NCBI RefSeq assembly: GCF_963675985.1
Contig: NZ_OY780958.1
Span: 3,906,001 to 3,970,000, forward strand
Source: an uncultured Roseibium sp.
Lineage (GTDB): Bacteria > Pseudomonadota > Alphaproteobacteria > Rhizobiales > Stappiaceae
Direction of reading: 5' to 3'
Length of the DNA stretch: 64,000 bases
The notes under the pieces were generated by a model. That model saw only the letters and a list, made by a program, of their open reading frames with translations, did not search any database and was not told the DNA's origin. Below, piece by piece: positions 16,176 through 25,022 of this stretch; position 1 is the stretch's first letter; every line of letters starts with the position of its first letter. A program made the translations under genes and the position numbers.

Positions 16176-16260
16176 TCCGCGCACCACACCCCCATCGAAA
16201 CCAGTAGCGCCGTTCCATCCTCAATCAAGGGTGCACGACCGGCCCCTTGAGATCGCAACA

Positions 16261-17238
16261 ATGAAGAAATGGAAATTCGCACTCGCCGCCGTCGTGCTTC
16301 TCGCGGTGGGCGGCGGGCTTTGGGGATACTGGTGGTATTCCAGCCTGTATCCGTCGACACAGGACGCTTATGTCCGGGCACATATCGTGAATATGTCGGC
16401 GGAAGTCACCGGTCTGGTATCCCAGGTATATGTGAAGGAAAACCAGAAAGTCGCCAAGGGAGATCCACTTTTCGATCTGGATGACTCGGTCTACCGAAAC
16501 ACCGCGAACCAGGCAAACGCACAACTTCAGATCGCCAAGGACCAGCAAGAGGGTCTTGCCCGGAAAGTCACAGCAGCGGAGGCGGCGATTGACAGCACCG
16601 GTACCGCCGCCGAGGCCGCTCAGGCCCAATTGACCCGAATTCAGGCCCTTTTCAAAAACGGCGATGTCGCCCAGGCCGCACTGGATCAGGCGAAAACGGC
16701 GGCGGCGCAAGCGGAGAGCGCCCGCGACGCGGCCAAGGCCGAGCTTCAACAGGCACAGGATGCGATAACCGCCAACAGAGACTCGATCATTTCCGCTGAA
16801 GCGGCCTACCGCGTGGCCGAATACAATCTCTCGCATACCAAGGTCGTCGCTCCGACCGACGGTTGGATATCCAACATCACTCTTCGGCCCGGCAGTTCGG
16901 TAACGGCTCATCAACCGTTGTTCGCCCTGGTCGACGCTTCGCACTGGTGGGTCGACGCCAACTTCAAGGAAACCGACCTGCCGCGCATTCGCCCCGGGCA
17001 ACCCGCCACGGTTTCCGTCGACATGCTCCCGGGCCTCACCCTGTCGGGTCACGTCGCCTCTATCGGCCGGGGATCCGGGGCGACCTTCTCTCTGCTGCCG
17101 GCGGAAAACGCCAGCGGCAATTGGGTGAAGGTCACGCAACGGTTCCCCGTTCGGATCGCTCTGGACAAGACCGATCCCGGGCTGCGCGTCGGCGCCAGCT
17201 CCAGCGTCACCGTCGACACCACGGCAGATGAAAGGTGA
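16261..17238 (+). CDS. HlyD/EmrA-type membrane fusion protein of a multidrug efflux pump
   Basis: At 325 aa from the chosen ATG it has an N-terminal membrane anchor (residues about 5-27), then the biotinyl-lipoyl-like segment (VTGLVSQVYVKENQKVAKGDPLFDLDD). A long Ala/Gln-rich coiled-coil hairpin follows (about 80-190), then the beta-barrel part (VVAPTDGWISNITLRPGSSV, VDASHWWVDANFKETDLPRI, PGQPATVSVDM). It connects the inner-membrane transporter to an outer-membrane channel. An in-frame GTG 30 bases upstream is an alternative start. Its stop overlaps the MFS gene start, so the two form one translationally coupled EmrAB-like unit. No TolC-like gene is in the window. Confidence 0.9.
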   Translation: MKKWKFALAAVVLLAVGGGLWGYWWYSSLYPSTQDAYVRAHIVNMSAEVTGLVSQVYVKENQKVAKGDPLFDLDDSVYRNTANQANAQLQIAKDQQEGLARKVTAAEAAIDSTGTAAEAAQAQLTRIQALFKNGDVAQAALDQAKTAAAQAESARDAAKAELQQAQDAITANRDSIISAEAAYRVAEYNLSHTKVVAPTDGWISNITLRPGSSVTAHQPLFALVDASHWWVDANFKETDLPRIRPGQPATVSVDMLPGLTLSGHVASIGRGSGATFSLLPAENASGNWVKVTQRFPVRIALDKTDPGLRVGASSSVTVDTTADER

Positions 17239-18770
17239 GCACGACCGCCGCAATCGCCGAAGAGCCTGTCGCTCCACGGCTCGCAATCGTCGTGGCCGTT
17301 GTCATGAGTGCCATGCTGGAGGTTCTCGACAGCACGATCGTCAACGTCGCCCTGCCGCATATCCAATCGGCCTTCGGCGCCACCACCGATCAGGCGACCT
17401 GGGTGCTGACCAGCTATATCGTCTCGGCGGTGGTCATCATGCCACTGACCGGCCTCATGGCAAAGAAGATAGGCCGGCGGCGACTGATCCTGAGCGCCAT
17501 TATCGGCTTCGCGGTGTTTTCCGTCCTGTGCGGGTTTTCCTGGAGCCTCGGGGTCATGACTTCGTTCCGGACGATCCAGGGCATGTTCGGCGCGTTCCTC
17601 ATCCCCTTGTCGCAATCCATCCTGTTCGATTCCTTCCCGAAGGAAAAACGCGGACAGGCCATGGCCATGTTCGGACTCGGCGTGGTCGTGGCTCCTGTGC
17701 TCGGACCGACGATCGGCGCCCTGCTGACGGACTATTATTCCTGGCGCATGGTGTTTTTCGTCAATCTGCCGATCGCCGCGTTCGCCCTGCTCCTGCTTGC
17801 CGGAGAACTGCCGAAGGACAAGCCCCAGCCCATCAGGATCGACTGGACAGGACTTGTCCTGATGGCGATCAGTATCGGGGCACTGCAGTTCGTGCTCGAC
17901 CAGGGGACGACCAAGGACTGGCTGGCCTCCCGCGAGATTCAGGTCGCCGCACTGGCGTCGCTGGTCGGCGGCGTGTTCTTTCTTGCGCGCGGCCTCACCG
18001 AAAAACACAACATCATCGACCTCGCTCTTTTTGCCGACCGCAATTTCTCGGCCGGCAACGCGATCATCGCAGGCTTTGCCATCTCCCTGTTCGGCGCGAT
18101 CGCGATCCTTCCGCTCTTCGTTCAGGATCTGCTCGGATATCCGGTTCTCCAGGCCGGCTATCTTTTCATCCCGCGCGGAGTGGCGGCCGGCTTTTCAATG
18201 GTGGTAACGGGCACGTTTCTGATCAACCGCATCGATGCGAGGCTGCTCGGCGCAATCGGCCTCGGGCTGACTGCCTGGGGCAATTTTCAGCTGGCCTCAC
18301 TCAACCTGAACGCGGATTTCTGGCAACTGGCATGGCCAGGCTTTACTTCCGGGCTCGGCATGGGACTGGTCTTCGTCCCTCTCTCGACACTCGCATTCGA
18401 CGGTATCGGATCAGACCGTCAGGACGAAGCCTCCGGGCTCTACGGCGTGACGCGGCAATTGGGATCGTCGATCGGCATCGCCATCGCCGGGGCCATGATC
18501 GTTCGCGGGATTGCCACCAACACGTCGACTCTCACGCAACATGTCACGCCGTATTCCGATGCGGCACGGGCCTATCTCGCCCCGCTCGGTCTTTCCGTGG
18601 AAAGCGCGAAAGGGGCTGCGGTTCTGTCGGCTGAAATCTCACGCCAGGCTGCCATGATGTCCTACGCCCATGTCTTCAACATGCTTGGCTGGGCGGCGCT
18701 GGTTCTGTTGCCGCTGCTGCTTGTCATGCACAAGCCGGCGCATCAGAGGTCCGGTCCAATGGCGCACTGA
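17235..18770 (+). CDS. DHA2-family MFS drug efflux transporter (EmrB/QacA type)
   Basis: 511 aa with about 14 transmembrane helices, the DHA2 topology. Motifs include LDSTIVNVALPHIQ in helix 1 (motif D1), the A-loop GLMAKKIGRRRL and the motif C helix GLGVVVAPVLGPTIGALL. It exports hydrophobic drugs or other toxic compounds using the proton gradient. It starts at a GTG overlapping the membrane fusion gene stop (GTGA). Loops are short and the C-terminus is cytoplasmic. Substrates cannot be read from sequence and no dedicated regulator is adjacent. Confidence 0.92.
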   Translation: MSTTAAIAEEPVAPRLAIVVAVVMSAMLEVLDSTIVNVALPHIQSAFGATTDQATWVLTSYIVSAVVIMPLTGLMAKKIGRRRLILSAIIGFAVFSVLCGFSWSLGVMTSFRTIQGMFGAFLIPLSQSILFDSFPKEKRGQAMAMFGLGVVVAPVLGPTIGALLTDYYSWRMVFFVNLPIAAFALLLLAGELPKDKPQPIRIDWTGLVLMAISIGALQFVLDQGTTKDWLASREIQVAALASLVGGVFFLARGLTEKHNIIDLALFADRNFSAGNAIIAGFAISLFGAIAILPLFVQDLLGYPVLQAGYLFIPRGVAAGFSMVVTGTFLINRIDARLLGAIGLGLTAWGNFQLASLNLNADFWQLAWPGFTSGLGMGLVFVPLSTLAFDGIGSDRQDEASGLYGVTRQLGSSIGIAIAGAMIVRGIATNTSTLTQHVTPYSDAARAYLAPLGLSVESAKGAAVLSAEISRQAAMMSYAHVFNMLGWAALVLLPLLLVMHKPAHQRSGPMAH

Positions 18771-18782
18771 CGGTCGCGAAGA

Positions 18783-19409
18783 TCACCGTCTTCTACAGAA
18801 GACACGCAGCCATCTTTTCCTGCCGAAAACAAGCAAGGCCAGAATGAGGAGAGAGACGGCCGCGCTGCCCACATAGAGCAGATGGTGCAGGATCCACGGC
18901 AGAGCCAGGACGGCGACCGATTCTCCGAAGACATAGGCAATGGTCGCCCACATGCCCACCCACAGAACGGCACCGATGGCGTTCGCCACGAAAAAGACCG
19001 CCCAGTGCATGCCTGTCGAACCCGCCACCAGGCCGTTCAACTGGCGCAGCAGGACCACGAACCTGGCAAACAGCACCATTGCGAAACCGTACCGCTCCGC
19101 AAGCCTTTCGGCCTTCGCGTATTTTTCCTGCGAGATGCCGATCTTCGCGCCATGCCTTTCGATGAACACCCGGCCGTAGCGCCAGCCGATCAGGTAGCCG
19201 ATGTTGTCGCCGAGAATGGCCCCGAGAACGGCGGCGATCCCGACAAGATAGATGTTCAACCCACCGGCTCCGGCGGCAGCGGCCGCAGTGACGATCGCCG
19301 TTTCACCGGGGACCGGAAGTCCAAGCGCTTCCAGGCCGACAATCGTGAACACGCCCGGCGCACCGTATTGGTGGATGAAACCGAGGACCTGAGATGCGAA
19401 CGGGATCAT
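18783..19409 (-). CDS. DedA/VTT-domain membrane protein
   Basis: A 208-aa inner-membrane protein of the DedA family, thought to act in lipid scrambling or flipping and envelope homeostasis. It has GLEALGLPVPGETAIVTAAA, the FxRFxPxxRx-like element LFARFVVLLRQLNGLVAGS and GAILGDNIGYLIGWRYG. Four to five hydrophobic segments are visible. The ATG at 19409 gives a protein of the right size; an upstream extension is Ser/Arg-rich and implausible. The C-terminus ends in Arg-rich residues. It converges on the MFS gene with a 12-base gap. Confidence 0.88.
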   Translation of the reverse strand: MIPFASQVLGFIHQYGAPGVFTIVGLEALGLPVPGETAIVTAAAAAGAGGLNIYLVGIAAVLGAILGDNIGYLIGWRYGRVFIERHGAKIGISQEKYAKAERLAERYGFAMVLFARFVVLLRQLNGLVAGSTGMHWAVFFVANAIGAVLWVGMWATIAYVFGESVAVLALPWILHHLLYVGSAAVSLLILALLVFGRKRWLRVFCRRR

Positions 19410-19455
19410 GCGAGCCTTCTTGCCGATCGGCCTGGAGAGATCATGCCCGACGGTT

Positions 19456-20142
19456 TCAGACGACCGTGACCACCAGCGGCTCCAGCCCCTCGATACGGGC
19501 TTCGAGCCTGTCGCCCTTGACGACCGGGCCGACGCCGGACGGGGTGCCGGACAGGATGATGTCACCGGCGGCCAGTTCGAAATACTCCGACAGGTAGGAA
19601 ATCATTTCAGGCACCTTCCAGATCATCTGGTTGAGGTCGCCTTCCTGCTTCAGGGCATCATTGACATGAAGTGTGACCGCACCGTGGTCGAGATGACCGG
19701 TTTTTTCGGCAGGAACGAGGGGGCCGACAGGTGCCGAGCGCTCGAAGGCCTTGCCGATCTCCCACGGACGACCGGTGTCCTTGGCGATGCCCTGCAGGTC
19801 GCGGCGGGTCATATCGAGGCCGACGCCGTAGCCATAGACATGGTCGAGGGCCTGATCGCGCGGGATGTTGGTGCCGCCGGACTTCAGGGCCACGACCATT
19901 TCGACTTCGTGATGCACGTCGGAGGATTTCACCGGATAGGGAAACTCGCCCGAGCTGTCGAGATTGTCCGGATTCTTCTGGAAGAAAAACGGCGCTTCCT
20001 TGTTCGGGTCATGACCCATTTCGACGGCGTGAGCGGCGTAGTTGCGCCCGATGCAATAGACCCGGCGCACCGGAAACATTGCGTCGCCGCCGGCAACCGG
20101 AATGGCCGCCACGGACGGCGGTGCGATCACGAACTCAGACAT
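19456..20142 (-). CDS. Fumarylacetoacetate hydrolase (FAH) family protein
   Basis: 228 aa, a single FAH domain with the metal-binding triad HHEVEMVVAL and YGYGVGLDMTRRDLQ, the K-x-F region WEIGKAFERSAPVGPLV and the closing motif ILSGTPSGVGPV. Members hydrolyse or decarboxylate beta-keto or fumaryl compounds such as fumarylpyruvate, or act on oxaloacetate. It reads in the same direction as the IclR regulator across a 112-base gap and sits beside the ring-opening amidohydrolase operon. It may process a C3-C4 product of that pathway, but its substrate is not evident. Confidence 0.88.
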   Translation of the reverse strand: MSEFVIAPPSVAAIPVAGGDAMFPVRRVYCIGRNYAAHAVEMGHDPNKEAPFFFQKNPDNLDSSGEFPYPVKSSDVHHEVEMVVALKSGGTNIPRDQALDHVYGYGVGLDMTRRDLQGIAKDTGRPWEIGKAFERSAPVGPLVPAEKTGHLDHGAVTLHVNDALKQEGDLNQMIWKVPEMISYLSEYFELAAGDIILSGTPSGVGPVVKGDRLEARIEGLEPLVVTVV

Positions 20143-20254
20143 GTAAATCCTCGTTATCTTTTACAGAAGTTCCTTTGCCGCGACCCTAAACAAATCGGAA
20201 GCAACCGCAATCCGTTTATCCGGCGTCGTCAGGCTCGACCACCGGTCCGCCGTG

Positions 20255-21079
20255 TCAGCCGTCGGGATGGGAACTACCACCGAATTCCGAAGTCACCGTC
20301 TGGCCGCAGGCGGCAACCATTTCGCCCAGGGCTTCTACCCGGCATTCGGTAATACGTGACGCGGGCCCGGCTATGGAAACGGCCGCCTGGGCGGCACCGG
20401 TTTCATCGAAGATGGGGGCTGCGATACAGCGCAGCCCGATGGAAAATTCCTCGTTGTCGACCGAAAAGCCCCGTTGCCGGATCCTGTCCAGTTCCAGCCT
20501 GAGCGCTTCCGGGGTGACGATCGTGTTTTCCGTATAGCGGGTCATGCCCCTGCGGGTCACGATTTCGGTGACATCGTCCTCGGACATATAGGCCATCAGT
20601 GCCTTGCCGGCGGCCGAGCGGTGCATCTCCATGCCGCCGCCGGGCCGGGATATGGCCCGTACCATCTGCTGGCTCTGGATCTGCGCCATGCAGATGACCT
20701 CGTCGCCGTCGAGCATGAAGAAATTGACCGTTTCGCCGGTCTTGTTCATCAGCCGCCGCATGAAAGGGATCGCCAGCGAGACCGCGTCGCGGGAGCGGGC
20801 AAAGGCATTCCCGACAACGAAGGCCTGAACCCCGACAAGCCAGCACATGGTCGCCGGTTCGAAACGGACGAAACGCTGCCGTTGCAGGGTCGTCAGGATC
20901 CGGTGCGCGCTGGATGGCGGCAGGGAGGCTTCCGCAGCAAGTTCGGTCAGCGTCAGACCCTCGGTGTGATCTGCCAGTTTCTCCAGAATCGTGAGCGCGC
21001 GCGTGATCGACTGCACGCCCCCGCCTTCGGATTTGGAGGTGGCTTTCACGGCGGCTGACCCACTGGCTGGAGGTGTCAC
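20255..21079 (-). CDS. IclR family transcriptional regulator
   Basis: At 274 aa it has the winged HTH at about residues 22-85 (VQSITRALTILEKLADHTEGLTLTELAAE, SSAHRILTTLQRQ) and the C-terminal ligand domain (GETVNFFMLDGDEVICMAQ, MHRSAAGKALMAYM, ISIGLRC-type region EEFSIGLRCIAAPIFDETG). The start is a GTG with a Ser/Ala-rich N-terminal tail; a later start is possible. It is divergent from the ring-opening amidohydrolase, with a perfect 14-base palindrome and a promoter in the 119 bases between them. It is therefore the probable local regulator of the heterocycle-degradation genes. Confidence 0.92.
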   Translation of the reverse strand: MTPPASGSAAVKATSKSEGGGVQSITRALTILEKLADHTEGLTLTELAAEASLPPSSAHRILTTLQRQRFVRFEPATMCWLVGVQAFVVGNAFARSRDAVSLAIPFMRRLMNKTGETVNFFMLDGDEVICMAQIQSQQMVRAISRPGGGMEMHRSAAGKALMAYMSEDDVTEIVTRRGMTRYTENTIVTPEALRLELDRIRQRGFSVDNEEFSIGLRCIAAPIFDETGAAQAAVSIAGPASRITECRVEALGEMVAACGQTVTSEFGGSSHPDG

Positions 21080-21125
21080 GATTCTGGTTCCTTCTCGCCT
21101 CGCTCACCTCTGTTGTTCCACATCG

Positions 21126-21139
21126 TGAAATTAATTTCA
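21126..21139. promoter_or_regulatory. Candidate IclR operator (perfect palindrome)
   Basis: TGAAATTAATTTCA is a perfect 14-base palindrome. It lies 7 bases upstream of the -35 box of the rightward promoter and 47 bases from the IclR start codon. Similar TGAAA/TTTCA-type palindromes are known operators of IclR-family proteins; the assignment to this regulator is inference. Confidence 0.6.
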
Positions 21140-21145
21140 AATCGA

Positions 21146-21173
21146 TTGCACATAAGTTGACCCTGCTTACAAT
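21146..21173 (+). promoter_or_regulatory. Putative sigma-70 promoter of the amidohydrolase operon
   Basis: TTGCAC (21146-21151) and TACAAT (21168-21173) are separated by 16 bases. The expected transcript start near 21181 is about 18 bases before the ATG and leaves the AAGGAGCG ribosome-binding site within the leader. Confidence 0.55.
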
Positions 21174-21198
21174 CTGAGCACAAAGCAAGGAGCGAAAA

Positions 21199-22287
21199 AT
21201 GCGTGTCGGCGTTCACAAGATCGAAATGGCCAATCCGGGCGATGTTTCAGGGCTCGAAAAGCTGATCGCCTCCGGGGCGGTCAACCCGCAGGAAATCGTC
21301 GCGCTGATCGGAAAGACCGAAGGCAATGGCGGAGCAAACGACTTCACCCGGGCCTTTGCCACGCAGTCCTTTTCTCTGTTGCTTGCCCCTCACCTCGGCC
21401 TGGCACCGGATGCGGTCACCGAAAGGATCGCCTTCGTCTGGTCCGGCGGGACGGAAGGCGTTCTCAGCCCTCACGCGACCGTGTTCACCCGCAGCGCGGG
21501 AACGCCGACAGGAAACGGCAAACGGCTTGCCCTCGGTATCGCGATCACGCGCGATTTCCTCCCTGAGGAAGTCGGGACCATGCTTCAGGTACGCGAAGTG
21601 GCGAACGCGGTCCGCAAGGCCATGCAGGAAGCCGCAATCGCAGGCCCGGATGACGTGCATTATGTCCAGGTGAAGGGCCCTTTGCTCACGCCGGCCGCCG
21701 TCGCCGATGCGGATCGCCGGGGCGCGACGCTGGTCACCCGCGATCCGAACGGATCCAAGCCCTATGCGCGCGGCGCGACAGCCCTGGGTGTTGCCCTCGG
21801 TCTCGGCGAAGTCGAGGAAGGTCTGCTCGACGACGCTGCCATCGCCCGGAGGCTGGATCTCTACTCCTCCGTCGCAAACACCTCGGCAGGTGGTGAGCTT
21901 CGCAATTGTGAAATCCTGTTGTTCGGAAATTCCGACCAGGCCGGCGGAGACCTCAGGATAGGACATGCAGTCCTGCGCGATGTCGTCGACGCCGGTGGCG
22001 TTCATGCCGCAATCGCCGACGCGCTCGGCACGCCCGCCGGCGATGTCGACGTCGGCTGCGTTCAGTCGATTTTCGCCAAGGCGGAGGCACCGCCATCCGG
22101 CCTGCTGCGCGGCTATCGAACGACGATGCTGTCCGATGCCGACATCAATTACGAACGCCATGCGCGCGCGGCTCTCGGGGCGGTGATCGCGTCGGTCACC
22201 GGAGATTCAAGGATCTTCGTGTCCGGCGGCACCGAGCATCAGTGTCCGCCCGGCGAAGCGCCTATCGCGGCCATTGTGAAAATCTGA
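21199..22287 (+). CDS. Ring-opening amidohydrolase (barbiturase / cyanuric acid hydrolase family)
   Basis: A 362-aa member of the small AtzD/TrzD/barbiturase family, which opens the amide bond of barbituric or cyanuric acid. The protein shows the family's three-fold repeat, each with a Lys and a Ser: IGKTEGN (Lys39) with WSGGTEG (Ser82), VQVKGPLL (Lys159) with SSVANTSAGGE (Ser229), and IFAKAEAP (Lys294) with VSGGTEHQ (Ser342). The middle pair corresponds to the catalytic pair described for AtzD. A strong AAGGAG site precedes the ATG. It begins a locus with a BMP-type nucleobase-class transporter and an amidase. Barbiturate or a related pyrimidine is therefore a likelier substrate than s-triazine, but sequence alone does not decide. 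Confidence 0.9.
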   Translation: MRVGVHKIEMANPGDVSGLEKLIASGAVNPQEIVALIGKTEGNGGANDFTRAFATQSFSLLLAPHLGLAPDAVTERIAFVWSGGTEGVLSPHATVFTRSAGTPTGNGKRLALGIAITRDFLPEEVGTMLQVREVANAVRKAMQEAAIAGPDDVHYVQVKGPLLTPAAVADADRRGATLVTRDPNGSKPYARGATALGVALGLGEVEEGLLDDAAIARRLDLYSSVANTSAGGELRNCEILLFGNSDQAGGDLRIGHAVLRDVVDAGGVHAAIADALGTPAGDVDVGCVQSIFAKAEAPPSGLLRGYRTTMLSDADINYERHARAALGAVIASVTGDSRIFVSGGTEHQCPPGEAPIAAIVKI

Positions 22288-22382
22288 AATTCGCCAAATC
22301 GGGCGCCGCCGGCGGTAGCCCCTCGATAACAAGAATGCCGGAAGCAATGACACAGGCAAACCAAATCAGAGGGATAGTCTTT

Positions 22383-23408
22383 ATGAGCAGCAAGAGATTC
22401 ATGAAACACCTGCGCGCGTCGACCGCGCTCACGGTAGCCGTTCTGGCCGCAGGCGCGACGCTCGCCACCTCGGCCAAGGCGGAAGACAAGGCAGCCATCC
22501 TGCTTCCGGGCAGCGCCAACGACCAGAGCTGGAACGCGCTGGGGTACTCGATCATCAAGAGCCTCGAGCCGCACGGGTTCGAAATCGCGTATTCGGAAAA
22601 CGTGGCCGATGCGGATGAGGCCGAAGCCGTCCGCGACTATGCGGATAAGGGCTACAAGATCGTGCTCGGCCATTCCGGCCGCTTCGTTTCCGCCATGGAG
22701 GAAGTGGCTCCGGATTTCCCTGACACCCAGTTCATCGCGGTGAGCGGCAACGAGGGCATGGAACCGAACGTCATGTCGATCGACTACAACAATGCCCAGT
22801 TCGGCTGCCAGATCGGCCATCTCGCCGCGCGCATGAGCAAGACCCGCAAGGTCGGCGGCATCTATGGCCTTCAAGGCGTGCCGAACATCACCGCCCAGGC
22901 CGGCGCCTTCCGCATCTGCGCGGAAAAAGCCGGTGCCGAAGTGTCCATTCTCTATATCAAGAACATGGAAGACGCCGCGGAAGCCAAGGAAGCGGCCCTA
23001 TCCCTGATCGCAAACGGTGCCGACTTCCTGACTGGAAAGCTCAACGCGGCGGAAGCCGGACTGATCCAGGCGGCCAAGGAAAAGAACATCTATGCCAACG
23101 GCCGCGGCTTCGACCAAACCCAAATGGCGCCTGACAACGTTCTGACCAACATCGTCGAGGACTGGCCGGACATGATCGGCAGCGCCGCCGAAGACGTCAA
23201 GGCCGGCAAGCTGTTCGGCACGTTCGTGCAATACGGCTATGACACCGGATCGGCGACGGGCGCCAAGCTGAAATACAGCGAAGACAGCGCCTTCAATCCG
23301 ATCGTGCCAGACGAGGTGGTCAAGGAACTCGACCAGATGGCGGCCGACTTTGCCTCCGGCGAGCTGAAGGTCGAGCCCACCGAGGAAGACGCACGCAGCG
23401 GCAGCTGA
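22383..23408 (+). CDS. BMP family ABC transporter substrate-binding protein
   Basis: Periplasmic binding protein of 341 aa in the Bmp/Med family, which delivers nucleosides or nucleobases to its ABC permease. The signal peptide spans residues 1-33 (ending ATSAKA before ED) and has no lipobox Cys. Family features are KAAILLPGSANDQSWN, the KIVLGHSGRFVSAMEEVAPDFP region, FIAVSGNEG and VGGIYGLQGVPNITAQAGAF. The chosen ATG begins a proper signal peptide; an upstream extension does not. It follows the amidohydrolase by 95 bases and leads the transporter genes. Confidence 0.92.
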   Translation: MSSKRFMKHLRASTALTVAVLAAGATLATSAKAEDKAAILLPGSANDQSWNALGYSIIKSLEPHGFEIAYSENVADADEAEAVRDYADKGYKIVLGHSGRFVSAMEEVAPDFPDTQFIAVSGNEGMEPNVMSIDYNNAQFGCQIGHLAARMSKTRKVGGIYGLQGVPNITAQAGAFRICAEKAGAEVSILYIKNMEDAAEAKEAALSLIANGADFLTGKLNAAEAGLIQAAKEKNIYANGRGFDQTQMAPDNVLTNIVEDWPDMIGSAAEDVKAGKLFGTFVQYGYDTGSATGAKLKYSEDSAFNPIVPDEVVKELDQMAADFASGELKVEPTEEDARSGS

Positions 23409-23534
23409 GACGCCCCAAAGCCATTGCCGGCCTGACGACCGGGCAACCTCCCATCCATTCCGGTATGGGGCGGCCTCCCCCGCCCCCTACCGATCCACGA
23501 CCGGCCCGACTTTCGCGCCGCATCCGAGGACCTT

Positions 23535-25022
23535 ATGGCTGCACTGCTTGAAATGCGCGGAATTGTCCGCACCTACGGCACTCTGCGCGCCAACGACGGC
23601 GTCGATCTCGATGTGCATGCCGGCGAAATCGTCGGCCTGCTCGGGGAAAACGGCTCCGGCAAGAGCACCCTGATGAAGATCCTGTTCGGAATGGTGACGC
23701 CGGACAACGGCGGCATCGTTTTCCGCGGCAGGGAACTGTCCAACCACCGGCCGCGCGAAGCCATGGAAGCCGGGATCGCGATGATCCACCAGCATTTCAT
23801 GCTCGTGGAGGAAATGACCGTCGTCGAAAACATCATGCTCGGCTGGTCGGAAGCCGGCAAATTTCTGCGCCGGGACGAAATCTCGTCCCGTATCCGAGAC
23901 GTCAGCGGGCGGCTCGGCCTGGAGCTGGACCCGGAAGCGCGCGTTACCGACCTGCCGCTCGGCCGGCGCCAGCGCATCGAAATCCTCAAGGCGGTCCTGC
24001 GGGACGTCGAGCTGCTGATCCTCGACGAGCCGACCTCGAACCTCGCCCCGTCCGAAGTGTCCGAGCTCCTCTCGATCCTGCGCAGACTGCGCGACGATGG
24101 AAAAGGCATCGTCTTCATCACCCACAAGCTCCCCGAAGTGCTGGAGGTGTGCGATACCGTGGTTGTGCTCAGAGCCGGGCGCGTCGCCGGAAAGACCGCC
24201 GTCGAAGGCGCAACCCGTGCTCAACTCGCCGAAATGATGGTCGGCCGCGACGTTTCCCAACCCCACATCCTGAGCGAACGGGAACCCGGCGCTGTCCGGC
24301 TGCGGCTGGAAGACGTTCGCGGACCGGGGCTTGGTCCACTCGATCTTTCGGTCCGCGGCGGCGAGATATTCGGCATCGTGGGCGTCGACGGCAACGGTCA
24401 GCTTGAATTTGCCGAAACCCTGGCCGGGCTGCGCAAGCCGGATGCCGGGACCATATGGCTGGGCGATCGGGACATCACGACGGCCCCGGTGGCGGCCCGC
24501 ACACGGGCCGGGCTCGCCTACATGCCCGCCGACCGGTCTTCCACGGCCCTGGTCAAGGGTCTGCCCATCGTGGAGAACCTCATGCTGCGGGACAGTCTCA
24601 GCCCGCCCTATTCGCGCCACGGCATTCTCTCGACGGCGGCGGCGCTCCGGAAGGCCCGCGATCTCATGGAAAAATTCGACATCCGCGCGCCATCGCCCCG
24701 GACGCTGGCCGGCCAGCTTTCCGGCGGCAACCAACAGAAGATCATCGCCGCCCGGGAGCTGGATCGGGAACCGTCCGTTCTCGTTGCGCACCAGGCAACC
24801 TGGGGGCTCGATCCCGGCGCGGCGCGCTTCGTTCTGGAACAGATGATCGCACACAGAAACCGGGGTGCCGCCGTGATCTACATTTCATCGGAACTTGAAG
24901 AAGTCCTGGAGATCAGCGACCGGCTGGCGGTGTTTTCCGGCGGTGAGATTGCGGGCCTCGTGCGCCGGTCGGACGTGAACATGACCCAGATCGGTCTCTG
25001 GATGTCGGAGCGCGCCGCATGA
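23535..25022 (+). CDS. BMP-type ABC transporter ATP-binding protein (two ABC domains)
   Basis: 495 aa with two fused ABC modules, as in ribose/nucleoside importers (RbsA/YufO class). Module 1 has Walker A GENGSGKSTL and Walker B LLILDEPTSNLAPSE; its signature reads LPLGRRQRIE. Module 2 has a degenerate Walker A (GVDGNGQLEFAE), a canonical signature LSGGNQQK and a Walker B without the catalytic Glu (VLVAHQATWGLDPG). One active and one degenerate ATP site is normal for this class. The stop overlaps the first permease start (ATGA). Confidence 0.94.
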   Translation: MAALLEMRGIVRTYGTLRANDGVDLDVHAGEIVGLLGENGSGKSTLMKILFGMVTPDNGGIVFRGRELSNHRPREAMEAGIAMIHQHFMLVEEMTVVENIMLGWSEAGKFLRRDEISSRIRDVSGRLGLELDPEARVTDLPLGRRQRIEILKAVLRDVELLILDEPTSNLAPSEVSELLSILRRLRDDGKGIVFITHKLPEVLEVCDTVVVLRAGRVAGKTAVEGATRAQLAEMMVGRDVSQPHILSEREPGAVRLRLEDVRGPGLGPLDLSVRGGEIFGIVGVDGNGQLEFAETLAGLRKPDAGTIWLGDRDITTAPVAARTRAGLAYMPADRSSTALVKGLPIVENLMLRDSLSPPYSRHGILSTAAALRKARDLMEKFDIRAPSPRTLAGQLSGGNQQKIIAARELDREPSVLVAHQATWGLDPGAARFVLEQMIAHRNRGAAVIYISSELEEVLEISDRLAVFSGGEIAGLVRRSDVNMTQIGLWMSERAA

